Positions 16,776 to 25,035 of a stretch of 64,000 nucleotides of DNA are shown piece after piece. The notes below the pieces were generated by a model, which worked only from the letters and a program-made list of their open reading frames with translations, was not told the origin of the DNA and did not search any database. This DNA comes from Dyadobacter beijingensis DSM 21582. Its GTDB lineage: Bacteria > Bacteroidota > Bacteroidia > Cytophagales > Spirosomataceae. The number at the start of each line of letters is the position of its first letter. Position 1 is the stretch's first letter. Location of the stretch: contig NZ_KB907791.1 of NCBI RefSeq assembly GCF_000382205.1, positions 372,001 through 436,000 on the forward strand. Direction: 5' to 3'. The position numbers and the translations under genes are program-made.

Positions 16776-17705
16776 TTATGGCTGGTAGAAAGCCGCTAAC
16801 TGACCCAATCGCGCTTTGACCAGCGGATTTTTCATGGGTTCAAACCGGGCCACTTCCACATTGTTTTTGGTAACCACTACATAAAACGGTTGCTTTAATC
16901 GGGTGGTCATGTGATAGATTGTGAGCAGCTCGGCGGCATCCTCAGACCACGCAGCCATCGCATATAATGAAGGAAAAGGCGTTTTCGAAAGCTTCGCATA
17001 AACATCCGGCGCGAGGTTGATCGAAATTGGCCGCCCGCTCCGGAACCGCGTTTGTTCCAGAAGGGAATCAATGTATGGCTCGGCAGGCTTGTTCATCAGT
17101 CGCCAGATATCTTTTGTGAACGCTGTCGGCTCCACCACTGCATCTGCATCTTCAATGTGCGGGGTAATCCCGGTTACCACATCGACAATGTGCGTGGCCT
17201 CGTGCAGGAGCACATAAATGATGGCGTCCAATTTGCCGCCTTCCACGCGTACCTGGTAACTCGAATCAACTGCGGGCGTAAAGCAAGTATTCTCTTTCCA
17301 CGTCGCCCATTCTGAAACATTTTCACTCAATAAGCCGCCTCGAAAAGTGATGTTAAACATTTTAATCCCGCCGACCGGATCCACCGGCGAGGTCAATGCG
17401 GTGTTGGGCATGTTATCCATAAAGCTGATGCTAAGCAAATGTTGATTCAAGATCCGCTGGTGCAGTGGCGGCAATAACGAGAAAGCATTGCTCACTTTTT
17501 CCTTTTCTGCTGACGTCAGCGTGCGATTGATTGGCTTCATCCCCGCCTCACGGAACATTTTAAAGACACTTTCAGGGGCAATTTTGACCCGTTGAGCAGG
17601 TTCGGCAATGTTCACCGAATCTGCCTTTTGCGCAAAAGTGAGTGTTGAGAAACACAGCAGTACTAAACCTGCAACTGTCGATATTAATCGTAATTTTCTG
17701 ATCAT
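16776..17705 (-). CDS. Exported HExxH protein, putative zinc metallopeptidase (cassette A)
   Basis: 309 residues, signal peptide 1-26 (ending LTFAQ). Conserved block LPPLHQRILNQHLLSISF then DNMPNTALTSPV (about 78-107). Zinc-type motif HEATH at 168-172, followed about 85 residues later by WSEDAAELLTIYH (E255, E259), a plausible third ligand as in gluzincins. Homologous over its length to the protein at 44828-45820. I know no named family for it. Peptidase activity is inferred from the motif alone; a lipid- or cell-wall-related hydrolase remains possible. Confidence 0.7.
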   Translation of the reverse strand: MIRKLRLISTVAGLVLLCFSTLTFAQKADSVNIAEPAQRVKIAPESVFKMFREAGMKPINRTLTSAEKEKVSNAFSLLPPLHQRILNQHLLSISFMDNMPNTALTSPVDPVGGIKMFNITFRGGLLSENVSEWATWKENTCFTPAVDSSYQVRVEGGKLDAIIYVLLHEATHIVDVVTGITPHIEDADAVVEPTAFTKDIWRLMNKPAEPYIDSLLEQTRFRSGRPISINLAPDVYAKLSKTPFPSLYAMAAWSEDAAELLTIYHMTTRLKQPFYVVVTKNNVEVARFEPMKNPLVKARLGQLAAFYQP

Positions 17706-17793
17706 GTTTTAAATTAAAATGAAATGTAAACAGGATTGCTTCGCCAAGATCCAACTTTTGCAAAACAATCCTGTGAACTAATGTAACAGGCTG

Positions 17794-18117
17794 TTAACCT
17801 GTAATTTTCAGCGAACCAATTAATGCATTTTCCATATCAAGGTGGTATTGCATCATTGCCGGGCTGCCGGGAAACGTGCCGGTTGTTTCCACTGAAAGCG
17901 TTCCTTTAGTGCCGTTTTGCGTGAAATCAACAGGCGTCACTTGCATATTATACTTTTCAGTCGCCTCTTGTATCCAATGTTTGATTTCCTCTCTACCGGT
18001 GTAGGACGAGCCTTCGTCGAAAACGGTTGCGTGTTCTGTAAAGAAACCGGCAAATGCGGTGCTGTCTGCTTCGTTTTGTGCTTTTAGTAAGCCGTCTATG
18101 TTTTCTGGAAGTTTCAT
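17794..18117 (-). CDS. SnoaL-like / NTF2-fold protein (cassette A)
   Basis: 107 residues, NTF2-like fold typical of SnoaL polyketide cyclase or ketosteroid isomerase relatives. Visible features: FAGFFTEHATVFDEGSSYTG, EEIKHWIQEA and a C-terminal strand series TGTFPGSPAMMQYHLDMEN. Near-identical layout to the protein at 43443-43766 (TYTGKEE... TFPGSPIVLKFHLGL). Lies 13 bp after the broken SDR. Binding or isomerase function cannot be settled; family members act on small aromatic or steroid-like substrates. Confidence 0.85.
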   Translation of the reverse strand: MKLPENIDGLLKAQNEADSTAFAGFFTEHATVFDEGSSYTGREEIKHWIQEATEKYNMQVTPVDFTQNGTKGTLSVETTGTFPGSPAMMQYHLDMENALIGSLKITG

Positions 18118-18130
18118 GATTCTGAATGGT

Positions 18131-18427
18131 TTATGTTGTTAAAAAAAGGTTTTGGTATTGAAAAAATGAGAATGAAGTAAAATGGTCAATGCAGGTCAAA
18201 TCGTGCGGACTGTGCCCGCCGTTGCCATTTTCTTCGGGCTTGTTTCTTGCGGTAATGATCACCGTTGCGCCCGCTTTTAAAAGGCGGTCTGCAATGGCTT
18301 TTCCGGCACCTTTTGATCCCCCGGTTACGAGCGCAATTTTGTCTTTTAGTTCATTTTCAAAATTGAAATCCACGTCCTTGCTGTTTTTGTCTAGGACAAA
18401 TTTCGGCACTATGCGTCCTGCTGACAA
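18131..18427 (-). pseudogene. Truncated SDR (cassette A)
   Basis: Only the N-terminal cofactor domain survives: KIALVTGGSKGAGKAIADRL and GATVIITARNKPEEN, after which the frame runs into unrelated sequence and stops at 18131. The intact paralogue at 42616-43410 continues for another 200 residues including NNLG and YAAAK. With no catalytic Tyr/Lys this copy cannot be an active dehydrogenase. It is the first gene of cassette A. Confidence 0.85.
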
Positions 18428-18445
18428 GTACGGATTTACGATTCA

Positions 18446-18469
18446 GATAGGGATAAATTTATCCCTATC
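18446..18469. promoter_or_regulatory. 24-bp perfect palindrome, cassette A operator
   Basis: Perfect palindrome with core GATAAATTTATC at 18452-18463, arms GATAGG and CCTATC. It lies between the leftward SDR remnant and the rightward HxlR relic, the position expected for an HxlR operator. The core is conserved between the same two genes in cassette B (42525-42536). Confidence 0.65.
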
Positions 18470-18502
18470 GAACCGCCAAAGGCATATGTTTATATTCGCA
18501 GG

Positions 18503-18720
18503 ATGTACGAAAGCAAGATAATGCCCAACCTGAATTGCACGCTCGACCTGATCGGTGAAGTGCTATATGGGAAATGGAAAATGAGGCTCTTGTGGTTCAT
18601 TTACCAGGGCTTCCAACGCCCCAGCGAGCTGCAACGGAAAATTCCGGAGCATCCCGGCGGGTGTTGAATGTGCAATCCCGGTCATCGGTGCGATCGGTGC
18701 GTGGGGCGATCAGAATGACC
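18503..18720 (+). pseudogene. HxlR family regulator, frameshifted (cassette A)
   Basis: ATG at 18503 gives MYESKIMPNLNCTLDLIGEV, GKWKMRLLWFIYQGFQRPSELQRKIPEH, then a TGA at 18665. The next HxlR block SRRVLNVQ is in the other frame, after which homology fades. So the winged-helix regulator is frameshifted and lacks its C-terminal half. It is divergent from the cassette A SDR and shares the palindrome. Confidence 0.8.
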
Positions 18721-18735
18721 AGTGCTTGCGGAAGC

Positions 18736-19986
18736 TTATTGAAGAGAACATGCTGTCTTAGCAGTCACATTTTCCTGACAAGCCTTTTCCAGAATTCGCT
18801 CCATTTCATCAAGCAGGCCAGGAATCGGTGTATCGCTAGTATTGGTCAGGCCCAGCGAACCATTCGTGGTCAATGCGCCGATCGTCTGCTCCATTCCCTT
18901 TCCCGACCGAACCATCGGACCATACAAGGCTTCGAGCTTCAACGGCCCGAACTCAGTCTTGTATCTCACCCGCACCAGGTTAGTGACCATAATGTGATGG
19001 TTAAATGCCTGTTTCAATGCGTCCAGCATTTGCTGCATATCATTGTGACCGAAAACCAGGTCCCGGAAAAACGACAGATAGCCGGTTGTATATTCCGCAG
19101 AACCGGTCCCACCGAGCCCGGCCTTCGCCAACCTTGCCAAATCCCAGAAGGATAAATGTCGCTGGTTTTCAAAGAACACGGATTGTGTGGTTATGTTCAG
19201 CCCAAAGTTATCGTCCAGATCAAGCGCTGCCCTGGTGCAAACAGGCGAAACCAGCTCCATTCTGGTCCCGTCCCATTCCGGACGCAGTTTTCTTGAAGCA
19301 ATTAGCACGGCCGCACAAATGGCGCCATGAACGCTTGTATTTTCCTGCCTTGCGCGTTCCAAAAGGTTGTGGGTTGTGGTTTCAGAAAAGCGGTGCGACG
19401 AAACCAATGGGTGCACGACATCTGTCTTCATTTTCAGTTCGAGCACCTTCTCAACGACCTGCGCAGGCACATCTTCCCCAAGGCCGAGGGTTTCATCGTT
19501 AGACACCTGCGGTTCCATTAATGCTAGTTCATTTCCGGTAAGGGCAAGCAATATATCCCGTGTTAAATAGCTTAATGATGTGCCATCGGCCACGGTATGG
19601 TTTGCAGCCAGGATCAGGACGGTGCGGTCTGTCTTTTGAACCAAAACAACCCGTAGCAATGGGCCTTCGGCTGTATTGAATCTGGTGGAAAGCTCCTTTT
19701 CAACTTCCTGTTCCCAGCGATAGTTCTGCTCTGCATGCACCACACGGAGCGGAATATGCAGGTTGTCTGCATGCTGCAAGGTGGGTCTTCCCAACTCGTC
19801 GGGCACCACCTTTACAGAAAGGTTTGGATGGCGTTGCTGAGCCATGTCAATGGCTTTGCGCCATTTTTCAACGGGTTGTGTTCCAAAGATGTCGGCGGCC
19901 AGGCAGAAGTCTTTTGAATCAATCTGATCCAGCAGCCAAAACGTTTTTTCGAATGCACCTAATGTGCGGTTCTGTTGTCTTTTCAT
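18736..19986 (-). CDS. Condensation-domain-like acyltransferase
   Basis: 416 residues with the chloramphenicol-acetyltransferase/condensation fold. The core motif HHxxxDG reads NHTVADG (129-135): the first His is Asn, but the catalytic second His (H130) and D134 remain. A second region VTNLVRVRYKTEFGPLK corresponds to the latch or DFGWG-like zone. Stand-alone proteins of this type are alcohol or amine acyltransferases (PapA5-, WS/DGAT-like) rather than NRPS parts. Acts in the cytoplasm on acyl-CoA or carrier-bound acyl groups; substrate unknown. It is convergent with the HxlR relic. Confidence 0.82.
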   Translation of the reverse strand: MKRQQNRTLGAFEKTFWLLDQIDSKDFCLAADIFGTQPVEKWRKAIDMAQQRHPNLSVKVVPDELGRPTLQHADNLHIPLRVVHAEQNYRWEQEVEKELSTRFNTAEGPLLRVVLVQKTDRTVLILAANHTVADGTSLSYLTRDILLALTGNELALMEPQVSNDETLGLGEDVPAQVVEKVLELKMKTDVVHPLVSSHRFSETTTHNLLERARQENTSVHGAICAAVLIASRKLRPEWDGTRMELVSPVCTRAALDLDDNFGLNITTQSVFFENQRHLSFWDLARLAKAGLGGTGSAEYTTGYLSFFRDLVFGHNDMQQMLDALKQAFNHHIMVTNLVRVRYKTEFGPLKLEALYGPMVRSGKGMEQTIGALTTNGSLGLTNTSDTPIPGLLDEMERILEKACQENVTAKTACSLQ

Positions 19987-20239
19987 TATGCATTGAGTTG
20001 AAGTGAGGGGAGCGGCACCGCGCCGCTTCCCTTAAACTGAATGCAAAATTGGCAGGCTGAAATGTGGGAGAGAATGGACAAAAGTTGATGGGACAGGTAC
20101 ATTTCGCCAATTCGGACCAGAAACCCGTCGGTTAATTCAGTGCCTTTGTTCGGTTTAAGACAAGCCTCTTAATGAATGGCAATATTCCGTCGGCTCACAG
20201 TGATTTGCATAGCCGGTATATCGAAGCTATCGTCGGCAG

Positions 20240-20440
20240 GATGCTTGTATGTTGACTTTATTTGTCAAACGGGAACCCTGCGCCAGGGCCAAAGTTCGAC
20301 TATAAAATGGCGTGGTTTAGGCGATTGAAGAAGCATGCGAAATATCTGCTGTCAGAAGAAGTGCCCGTTGTACTGGCCGGTGATTATAAACCGACTGGAA
20401 AAGCAAATTTGGATAACTGCGCGAACGCTAACCGTCGAAC
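20240..20440 (+). pseudogene. Exodeoxyribonuclease III (xthA) fragment
   Basis: Frame reading LYLSNGNPAPGPKFDYKMAWF, then RRLKKHAKYLLSEEVPVVLAGDY, which is the middle of ExoIII (NGNPxPGPKFDYKLxW... PVVLAGDYN). A TGA interrupts it just upstream, and homology ends after GDYKPT. The catalytic N- and C-terminal parts are gone. The region from 19987 to 20240 shows no gene. Confidence 0.75.
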
Positions 20441-20928
20441 CCGAAAGTCCTGACAAACTCCCACGGCCCGCCGAGGTATCTCCACAAATGAATTCCTTCT
20501 GCCGTAAAAGAAAATGGCTCAAAGGTCGACCTGAGTTCCGCTTGCAGGCTTTTCGCAACGGCAGGCTCCACCTTGTTCTGCACGGTGATGTGAAAATTTC
20601 TTTTCTGCTTATCCTGATTCGTCAGAGAGTCGTGATAATGCGTTTGCAAATTCCGATGCAACAAAGTCAGTTCCGGCGATACGATCTTAAAAGCCGTCCC
20701 GCCGCCCAATGAAATAATCTGATCGGCATTTACCTCGAATACGGCCTGACCGGTGGTTAATGTTTGCATTTTGTCATAAATCCACGGCTCGTCGGGCAAG
20801 GCGTTAAACAGCGTGAGGTGGGCATTCAGATAATTTCTTTCCTTTGGAAAGTACTGCGCTCGTAGGTTATCAAAATACGCCTGGGCAGTGGAGTCAATTG
20901 ACAGGGTGGCGACTAGGGGCTGACTCAT
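20428..20928 (-). CDS. 2'-5' RNA ligase family protein
   Basis: 166-residue protein of the 2H phosphoesterase superfamily. The two HxT motifs are HLTLF (H37) and FHITVQ (H113), as in LigT/ThpR-like cyclic phosphodiesterases. Intact length. Family members hydrolyse cyclic phosphates of RNA or nucleotides in the cytoplasm. Its 3' end overlaps the xthA relic on the other strand. Confidence 0.85.
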   Translation of the reverse strand: MSQPLVATLSIDSTAQAYFDNLRAQYFPKERNYLNAHLTLFNALPDEPWIYDKMQTLTTGQAVFEVNADQIISLGGGTAFKIVSPELTLLHRNLQTHYHDSLTNQDKQKRNFHITVQNKVEPAVAKSLQAELRSTFEPFSFTAEGIHLWRYLGGPWEFVRTFGFDG

Positions 20929-20966
20929 TAAATAGGGTTAGTTTAGGAAAGATTTTTAGATTTACT

Positions 20967-21167
20967 TTATTTGATCTCCATGACAAATGCGGTCAATTCA
21001 GCCATCTTTCCATCTTCAAACCGCCAGACATCTGTACAGAACGCTAAAAATCCTCCGTTGTCACCCCGCATTACTTCGGCATTAGCTGCCAGTAAGACAT
21101 TTTTGTTTCCCATTTTAGCGCAGACGTTTATTTGATATTCTAAATGAAAGATCTGTACCAATAACAA
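20967..21167 (-). pseudogene. SnoaL/NTF2-like C-terminal fragment
   Basis: About 66 codons ending VWRFEDGKMAELTAFVMEIK, which is the last half of an NTF2-like protein. The expected N-terminal 60 residues are missing; a junction lies near 21130-21170, just upstream of the arsR palindrome. Probably broken by the event that created the present arsR upstream region. Confidence 0.6.
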
Positions 21168-21203
21168 CGCTTCCCGTCAAAGCAGATTCCATGCAATCGG
21201 CCG

Positions 21204-21241
21204 AAAAAATACAGATCGCAATATTGCGATCTGTATTTTTT
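21204..21241. promoter_or_regulatory. 38-bp perfect palindrome (ArsR operator / terminator-like)
   Basis: Perfect 38-bp palindrome, core ATCGCAATATTGCGAT (21215-21230), flanked by CTGTAT and T-run on the right and the complement on the left. It overlaps the arsR promoter and is repeated in part (ATCGCAATATTACAAT) at 21612-21627. As RNA it would also make a terminator-like hairpin in both directions. Confidence 0.8.
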
Positions 21242-21253
21242 GTCTTATGTTTG
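21224..21253 (+). promoter_or_regulatory. arsR promoter, Bacteroidota type
   Basis: TTG at 21224-21226 and TATGTTTG (TAnnTTTG) at 21246-21253, spacer 19 bp. The -33 lies inside the palindrome, so a bound ArsR would block it. The -7 box ends only 4 nt before the ATG at 21258, so the transcript would be leaderless or nearly so. Confidence 0.6.
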
Positions 21254-21257
21254 CACT

Positions 21258-21587
21258 ATGGGACTTACAAAAACAGAAATATTCACCGAAGAACAGAACC
21301 GCATTGCCGACCTGGCGAAGGCATTCGCGCATCCGGCTCGGGTGGCGATCTTGCAACTGCTGATCGCCCGCAAAGCCTGTGTTTGCGGTGATCTGGTGGA
21401 TGAACTGGAACTCGCCCAGGCGACGGTCTCGCAGCATTTGAAAGAATTGAAGCGGATTGGGATTATCCAGGGCGAAATCAACCCGCCACGCGTTTGTTAT
21501 TGCATTAACCCACCGGTATGGGAAGAGGCCCGGCAAGCATTCGGCTCCATGCTGGAATCCCTTGAAAGCGTTACCTGCTGTAATTAA
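21258..21587 (+). CDS. arsR: ArsR family arsenic-responsive repressor
   Basis: 109-residue winged-helix repressor from ATG 21258 (MGLTKTEIFT). Metal-sensing pair KACVCGDL has C41 and C43, matching the ELCVCDL motif of arsenite sensors, and the C-terminus ends TCCN, which may add a thiol ligand. HTH: LAQATVSQHLKELKRIGII. Cytoplasmic dimer that binds the palindrome upstream and is released by As(III) or Sb(III). It heads the operon with arsC and a damaged pump. Confidence 0.92.
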   Translation: MGLTKTEIFTEEQNRIADLAKAFAHPARVAILQLLIARKACVCGDLVDELELAQATVSQHLKELKRIGIIQGEINPPRVCYCINPPVWEEARQAFGSMLESLESVTCCN

Positions 21588-21611
21588 GCGGGTATTTTTT
21601 TGAGTAAATCA

Positions 21612-21627
21612 ATCGCAATATTACAAT
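21612..21627. promoter_or_regulatory. Second ArsR-type site between arsR and arsC
   Basis: ATCGCAATATTACAAT matches 13 of 16 positions of the palindrome core at 21215-21230. It lies 25 bp after the arsR stop and 95 bp before arsC, so ArsR could also block or pause transcription inside the operon. Confidence 0.5.
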
Positions 21628-21721
21628 AAAACAAATGACTTGCCGAGAAATCGTTGGTGTCTGGCGGAAGGTCAACTTGTTGGAACGCAGAAGTAAAACC
21701 ATAGGAATCAATTAAGTAAAC

Positions 21722-22135
21722 ATGAAAAAAGTTTTAGTGCTATGCACCGGCAACAGTTGTCGGAGCCAGATCGCAGAAGGTTATTTGAGACATTTTGCCG
21801 GAGATAAAGCCACCATTTACAGTGCCGGGGTGGAAACACACGGCGTGAACCCCAAAGCCATCGCGATCATGGCGGAAGACGGGATCGATATTTCTCATCA
21901 TACATCCAATAATATCGTTGAATACGGCGACATCGATTTTGATTTCGTCATCACGGTTTGTGATAACGCCAAAGAGCGCTGCCCTTACTTTCCTACCAAC
22001 GCAAAGAAATTCCACCACAACTTTCCCGATCCTGCCAAAGCAACGGGTACTGAGGAAGAGGTTATCAATGAATTCAGGGCCGTTCGTGAGCAGGTGAAAG
22101 CGTACGCCGAGAACTTTGTTAAAGAAAACCTGTAA
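21722..22135 (+). CDS. arsC: Arsenate reductase, LMW-PTPase/thioredoxin-coupled
   Basis: 137 residues. P-loop CTGNSCR with C8 and R14 (CX5R) at the N-terminus. A redox pair C80 and C87 in VCDNAKERCP identifies the thioredoxin-coupled ArsC class rather than a phosphatase. The catalytic Asp is in NFPDPAK. Reduces As(V) to As(III) in the cytoplasm for export. In the arsR operon, followed by the C-terminal stub of an Acr3 exporter, so reduction is no longer linked to its usual pump here. Confidence 0.93.
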   Translation: MKKVLVLCTGNSCRSQIAEGYLRHFAGDKATIYSAGVETHGVNPKAIAIMAEDGIDISHHTSNNIVEYGDIDFDFVITVCDNAKERCPYFPTNAKKFHHNFPDPAKATGTEEEVINEFRAVREQVKAYAENFVKENL

Positions 22136-22227
22136 GCGATGTCTGCCAAGAACTGCGCCCCATGGGCGAGGTGTTTAAGTCGCATCGGGCTGACCGCGTT
22201 GAAAGGTCACGCGGGGCTGATTACGCT

Positions 22228-22428
22228 CAGAATGCATCCATTGCGTTCACCGCTTCTGGCAACAACTTCGAATTAGCCATTGCAGTCGCTATCGGCGTGT
22301 TTGGTATCAATTCGGGTCAGGCATTTGTCGGTGTGATTGGCCCGCTGGTGGAAGTACCAGCCTTGATAGCGTTGGTCAACGTAGCTTTTTGGCTCAGAGA
22401 TAGATATTATAGATCAGCCATATTTTAG
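22228..22428 (+). pseudogene. Acr3 arsenite exporter C-terminal stub
   Basis: Only about 60 C-terminal codons: ASIAFTASGNNFELAIAV, FGINSGQAF, GVIGPLVEVPALIALVNVAF. This is the last two membrane helices of Acr3 (TxxSNNFELAIAVAI... AAVIGPLVEVPxLIxLV). The first eight helices are missing, replaced by 90 bp of unrelated sequence after arsC. Cannot transport. Confidence 0.9.
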
Positions 22429-22472
22429 GGCAGCTCTTATTAGGATTTTGGTATCAGATTTGGTTTAGGCTT

Positions 22473-23810
22473 TTACCATTTCTGGCTCCAAAGTCGCGGA
22501 GCAAAAGATATCATCAGATAACTCCAGACCGGCACCTTCGCAGAATCCGGAACTTTATTGAGCACTTCCATGCGTTTATCGGTAATTGTAAAAGAAAACC
22601 CATAAATGATTTCCAAGGCTTTGACCGGTTTATAATTTAAGGACAGATCACTTTCAAATCCCAGATAAGTCCCATCGATCGCCCGCTCGCCGGAGAGCAG
22701 CGGATATTGCGAGTAAAATAAATGCGAATCCGCCCGAAGAGATAGCTTCTTTCCGGCCTGATGAATGATGAACAAATAGGGATTAACCAGACCTTTGTCG
22801 TTCACATCGGCAGGGAACCGGGTAAATAAATTCATATTACCCATGAATTTCCAGGCAACACCGTAAAGCGGCACAAAAGACGCTGACACATTACCCGGAG
22901 TTCTGGTATTACTTCCACTCAGTATTTCGGCACCCAGCCGGAACAAGGTTTTGCCAGTGTTCGCGCTGACTTCCGGCTGAACGTAATAGGCCCTGATCTT
23001 TTTCGCCGCCGCATTTTGCCCGTATTGGTAGTACGCATTCACCGTTGCATAAAACCACTTTTGGTTGTATTCCAGTCGCCCGCCATTGGTGACGCGCTGA
23101 TAGTATTGCTGATCACCAGTTGCCCGACGAAATACATCCAGGGCATTAATGGTTGTCAAAGTAAACTGGTTTGTCAGTTTATGTTTGAGATGGTGGACAA
23201 ACAAATATTTATAATTATGCGCTGCAACGGGCGAAAACGCTGGATCAAAACGTTTGGCATATGGCCTGGTAAAGGCAATAGTCAAATCTGTTTCGAGCTT
23301 CTTTTTGTAAAGGAAACGGATTCCCTCATGCGAGCGGCTTTGCTGTCCCCAGGGGGCTGCGGAAAATATTCTGCCATTGTCAAGCGATAATGCTTGTCTG
23401 CCGATCCGAACAGAAAGGTACCTTGAAATGCTAGGCTCTGCATATGCCTCGAAAAAATTCAGGTTGCCTACCTCCGAGAATCGACCAGATTTACCCCAAA
23501 CATGGATTTCCTGTGGAGAGGCGTGGAGCCTGAGACGATTTGTACGGTATGTAATGCTAAGGCGATTTCGCTGCGTTGCGAATAATTCCGGCATGACGGT
23601 ATCGGCAGGCGTCCACATGAAATTATCGCGGTATTCAGCTCGTGGTCGCACTTCAAAGTCGATTATCACTTCGCGGCTTAAACTGTCACCAGATTGTGCA
23701 TATAGGCTACGGCCCGTCAAAAGCAACACGAGAACTGCTGCCAAATATCGATTTCTTCTGATCTGCTTAAATTGGGGGCCCACTGAGATCGTTTCTCTTT
23801 GAGGGCGCAA
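22473..23810 (-). CDS. Alginate-export-type outer membrane porin
   Basis: 445 residues. A basic N-terminus and hydrophobic signal (AAVLVLLLTGRSLYAQ), then alternating beta-strands with aromatic girdles ending in the terminal strand SYLMISFAPRLW. Conserved motifs include RNRLSITYRTNRLRLHASPQ, IGRQALSLDNGRIF and LSLRADSHLF, matching the alginate_exp domain. Predicted 18-strand outer-membrane barrel. No AlgE operon is nearby; the ligand is unknown. Confidence 0.85.
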   Translation of the reverse strand: MRPQRETISVGPQFKQIRRNRYLAAVLVLLLTGRSLYAQSGDSLSREVIIDFEVRPRAEYRDNFMWTPADTVMPELFATQRNRLSITYRTNRLRLHASPQEIHVWGKSGRFSEVGNLNFFEAYAEPSISRYLSVRIGRQALSLDNGRIFSAAPWGQQSRSHEGIRFLYKKKLETDLTIAFTRPYAKRFDPAFSPVAAHNYKYLFVHHLKHKLTNQFTLTTINALDVFRRATGDQQYYQRVTNGGRLEYNQKWFYATVNAYYQYGQNAAAKKIRAYYVQPEVSANTGKTLFRLGAEILSGSNTRTPGNVSASFVPLYGVAWKFMGNMNLFTRFPADVNDKGLVNPYLFIIHQAGKKLSLRADSHLFYSQYPLLSGERAIDGTYLGFESDLSLNYKPVKALEIIYGFSFTITDKRMEVLNKVPDSAKVPVWSYLMISFAPRLWSQKW

Positions 23811-23883
23811 ACTACTGAAAAGAAATTGACATTGTCTATATTCTAAATAGGATTATTAAATTCTTCGTATGGTCAGTTGACTG

Positions 23884-24246
23884 CTATTTTGGGTCATCAA
23901 CCATGTAAGGCCCCCCAGTTTCACCCCATCCCCATTTCGGCATCGGCTCGCTTTCGGTTATCGGATTTTCTGTCAACTGCGAGTTAATGACAGCCAGCCT
24001 TGTTCCCCATTCAATATATCCCACAAATGCAGAGCGAAATTCAGGGTCACTTTTTAGGCCGACTTCATCAGCCGTTTGTAACAGTAGCTGCACCCAACGC
24101 TGCCGTTTTTCCTCCGTAAGCATTTTGCCGATGTGTTTTCCTATCATCGACGCATGGCTTCCATTGTCTAGCATGGTATACAATTTCTCCCCGCCAAAGA
24201 CTTCGGCGACGAAATGAGCGACGTGCGTTTGATGTTCCGGGGACAT
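23884..24246 (-). pseudogene. Group 2 truncated hemoglobin, N-terminally truncated
   Basis: About 120 residues from MSPEHQTHVAHFVAEVFGG to KWGWGETGGPYMVDDPK, which matches the group 2 globin core including the WGxxGGPY tail. The first 45 residues (A to B helices, with the B10 Tyr) are gone; in-frame sequence upstream DYYEGNPIHM starts after a TGA. It is joined at its 5' side to a broken msrA. Heme binding is doubtful. Confidence 0.65.
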
Positions 24247-24249
24247 ATG

Positions 24250-24510
24250 AATGGGATTACCTTCGTAATAATCCTTCGATCAAAATCCGCCTGAAGCTTA
24301 TCAATCGCCTGGTTTGCGCAGGAAAATTGCTCGTCAGAAAATGTATAAACGGCAGATCTGTATTTGGATCTCATCTGAAAATCGGGTTGGGGTATCATCG
24401 GAGGCAATCCACCCCTGGCTAACATGGAGCACGCCTCTTAATGATTGAAAGATGGCATCGGTGCACCAATGACAGCTTCCGCCCAGACCGATTTTTTCAA
24501 GTGCTGTCAT
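24250..24510 (-). pseudogene. Peptide methionine sulfoxide reductase MsrA, deleted
   Basis: ATG at 24510 gives MTALEKIGLGGSCHWCTDAI and FQSLRGVLHVSQGW, the active-site region (GGxCHWC). After about 45 residues the frame shifts and only MRSKYRSAVYTFSDEQFS and a short helix follow, which belong to the later MsrA section. So an internal deletion and loss of the C-terminus joined it to the globin gene below. Confidence 0.8.
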
Positions 24511-24615
24511 GAGATGGACGTGCTCGCACGTACGGAAAAAATCATGGTGATCAGGTTGAATTGAGTAGATAAGAAAATAAATATAGCATGGAATCGGCCA
24601 TTGACTTTCTGGTCT

Positions 24616-25026
24616 CTAAGGCTGCCTCAGCTTAGCCACCACCCTCTCCAAAAAAGCTGCCTTATCCTTCTTCACTTCCGCTAGAAAAGCCTTGTGGGTT
24701 TCTGATAACTCGAAATATTTGTCTCCCCAGAGATAGATTTCTATCATCACTGGCAGCAGGTCTATCCCTTTGTCGGTGAGGCGGTACAATACCTTGGCTT
24801 TGCTTTCGGGATGCTCCAATTTGGAGATAATTCCCGCTGCTTCCAGCGTCGAAAGCCTCGATGCCAGAATATTGGTGGCAATCTTTTCTTCCGAGCGCAG
24901 CAACTCCCCGTAAGTGCGCTCTTTCGAATACATTAAATCCCTCACGATCAGCAGCGACCACTTGTCGCCCCAGATGTCCAGCGAAGAACTTACCGGGCAG
25001 CCTGATCTTCTGTTGTTTTCTTTCAT
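24616..25026 (-). CDS. HxlR family transcriptional regulator
   Basis: 136 residues from ATG 25026 (MKENNRRSGCPV); an upstream ATG at 25050 lies inside the operator and is less likely. HxlR winged helix: CPVSSSLDIWGDKWSLLIVRDL, TYGELLRSEEKIATNILASRL, and LTDKGIDLLPV. Cysteine in GCPV is the redox or aldehyde-sensing residue in several HxlR proteins. Divergent from an enoyl-CoA hydratase/quinone reductase operon with two matched palindromes between, so it likely controls that operon and itself. Confidence 0.92.
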   Translation of the reverse strand: MKENNRRSGCPVSSSLDIWGDKWSLLIVRDLMYSKERTYGELLRSEEKIATNILASRLSTLEAAGIISKLEHPESKAKVLYRLTDKGIDLLPVMIEIYLWGDKYFELSETHKAFLAEVKKDKAAFLERVVAKLRQP

Positions 25027-25035
25027 GAAATTTCC

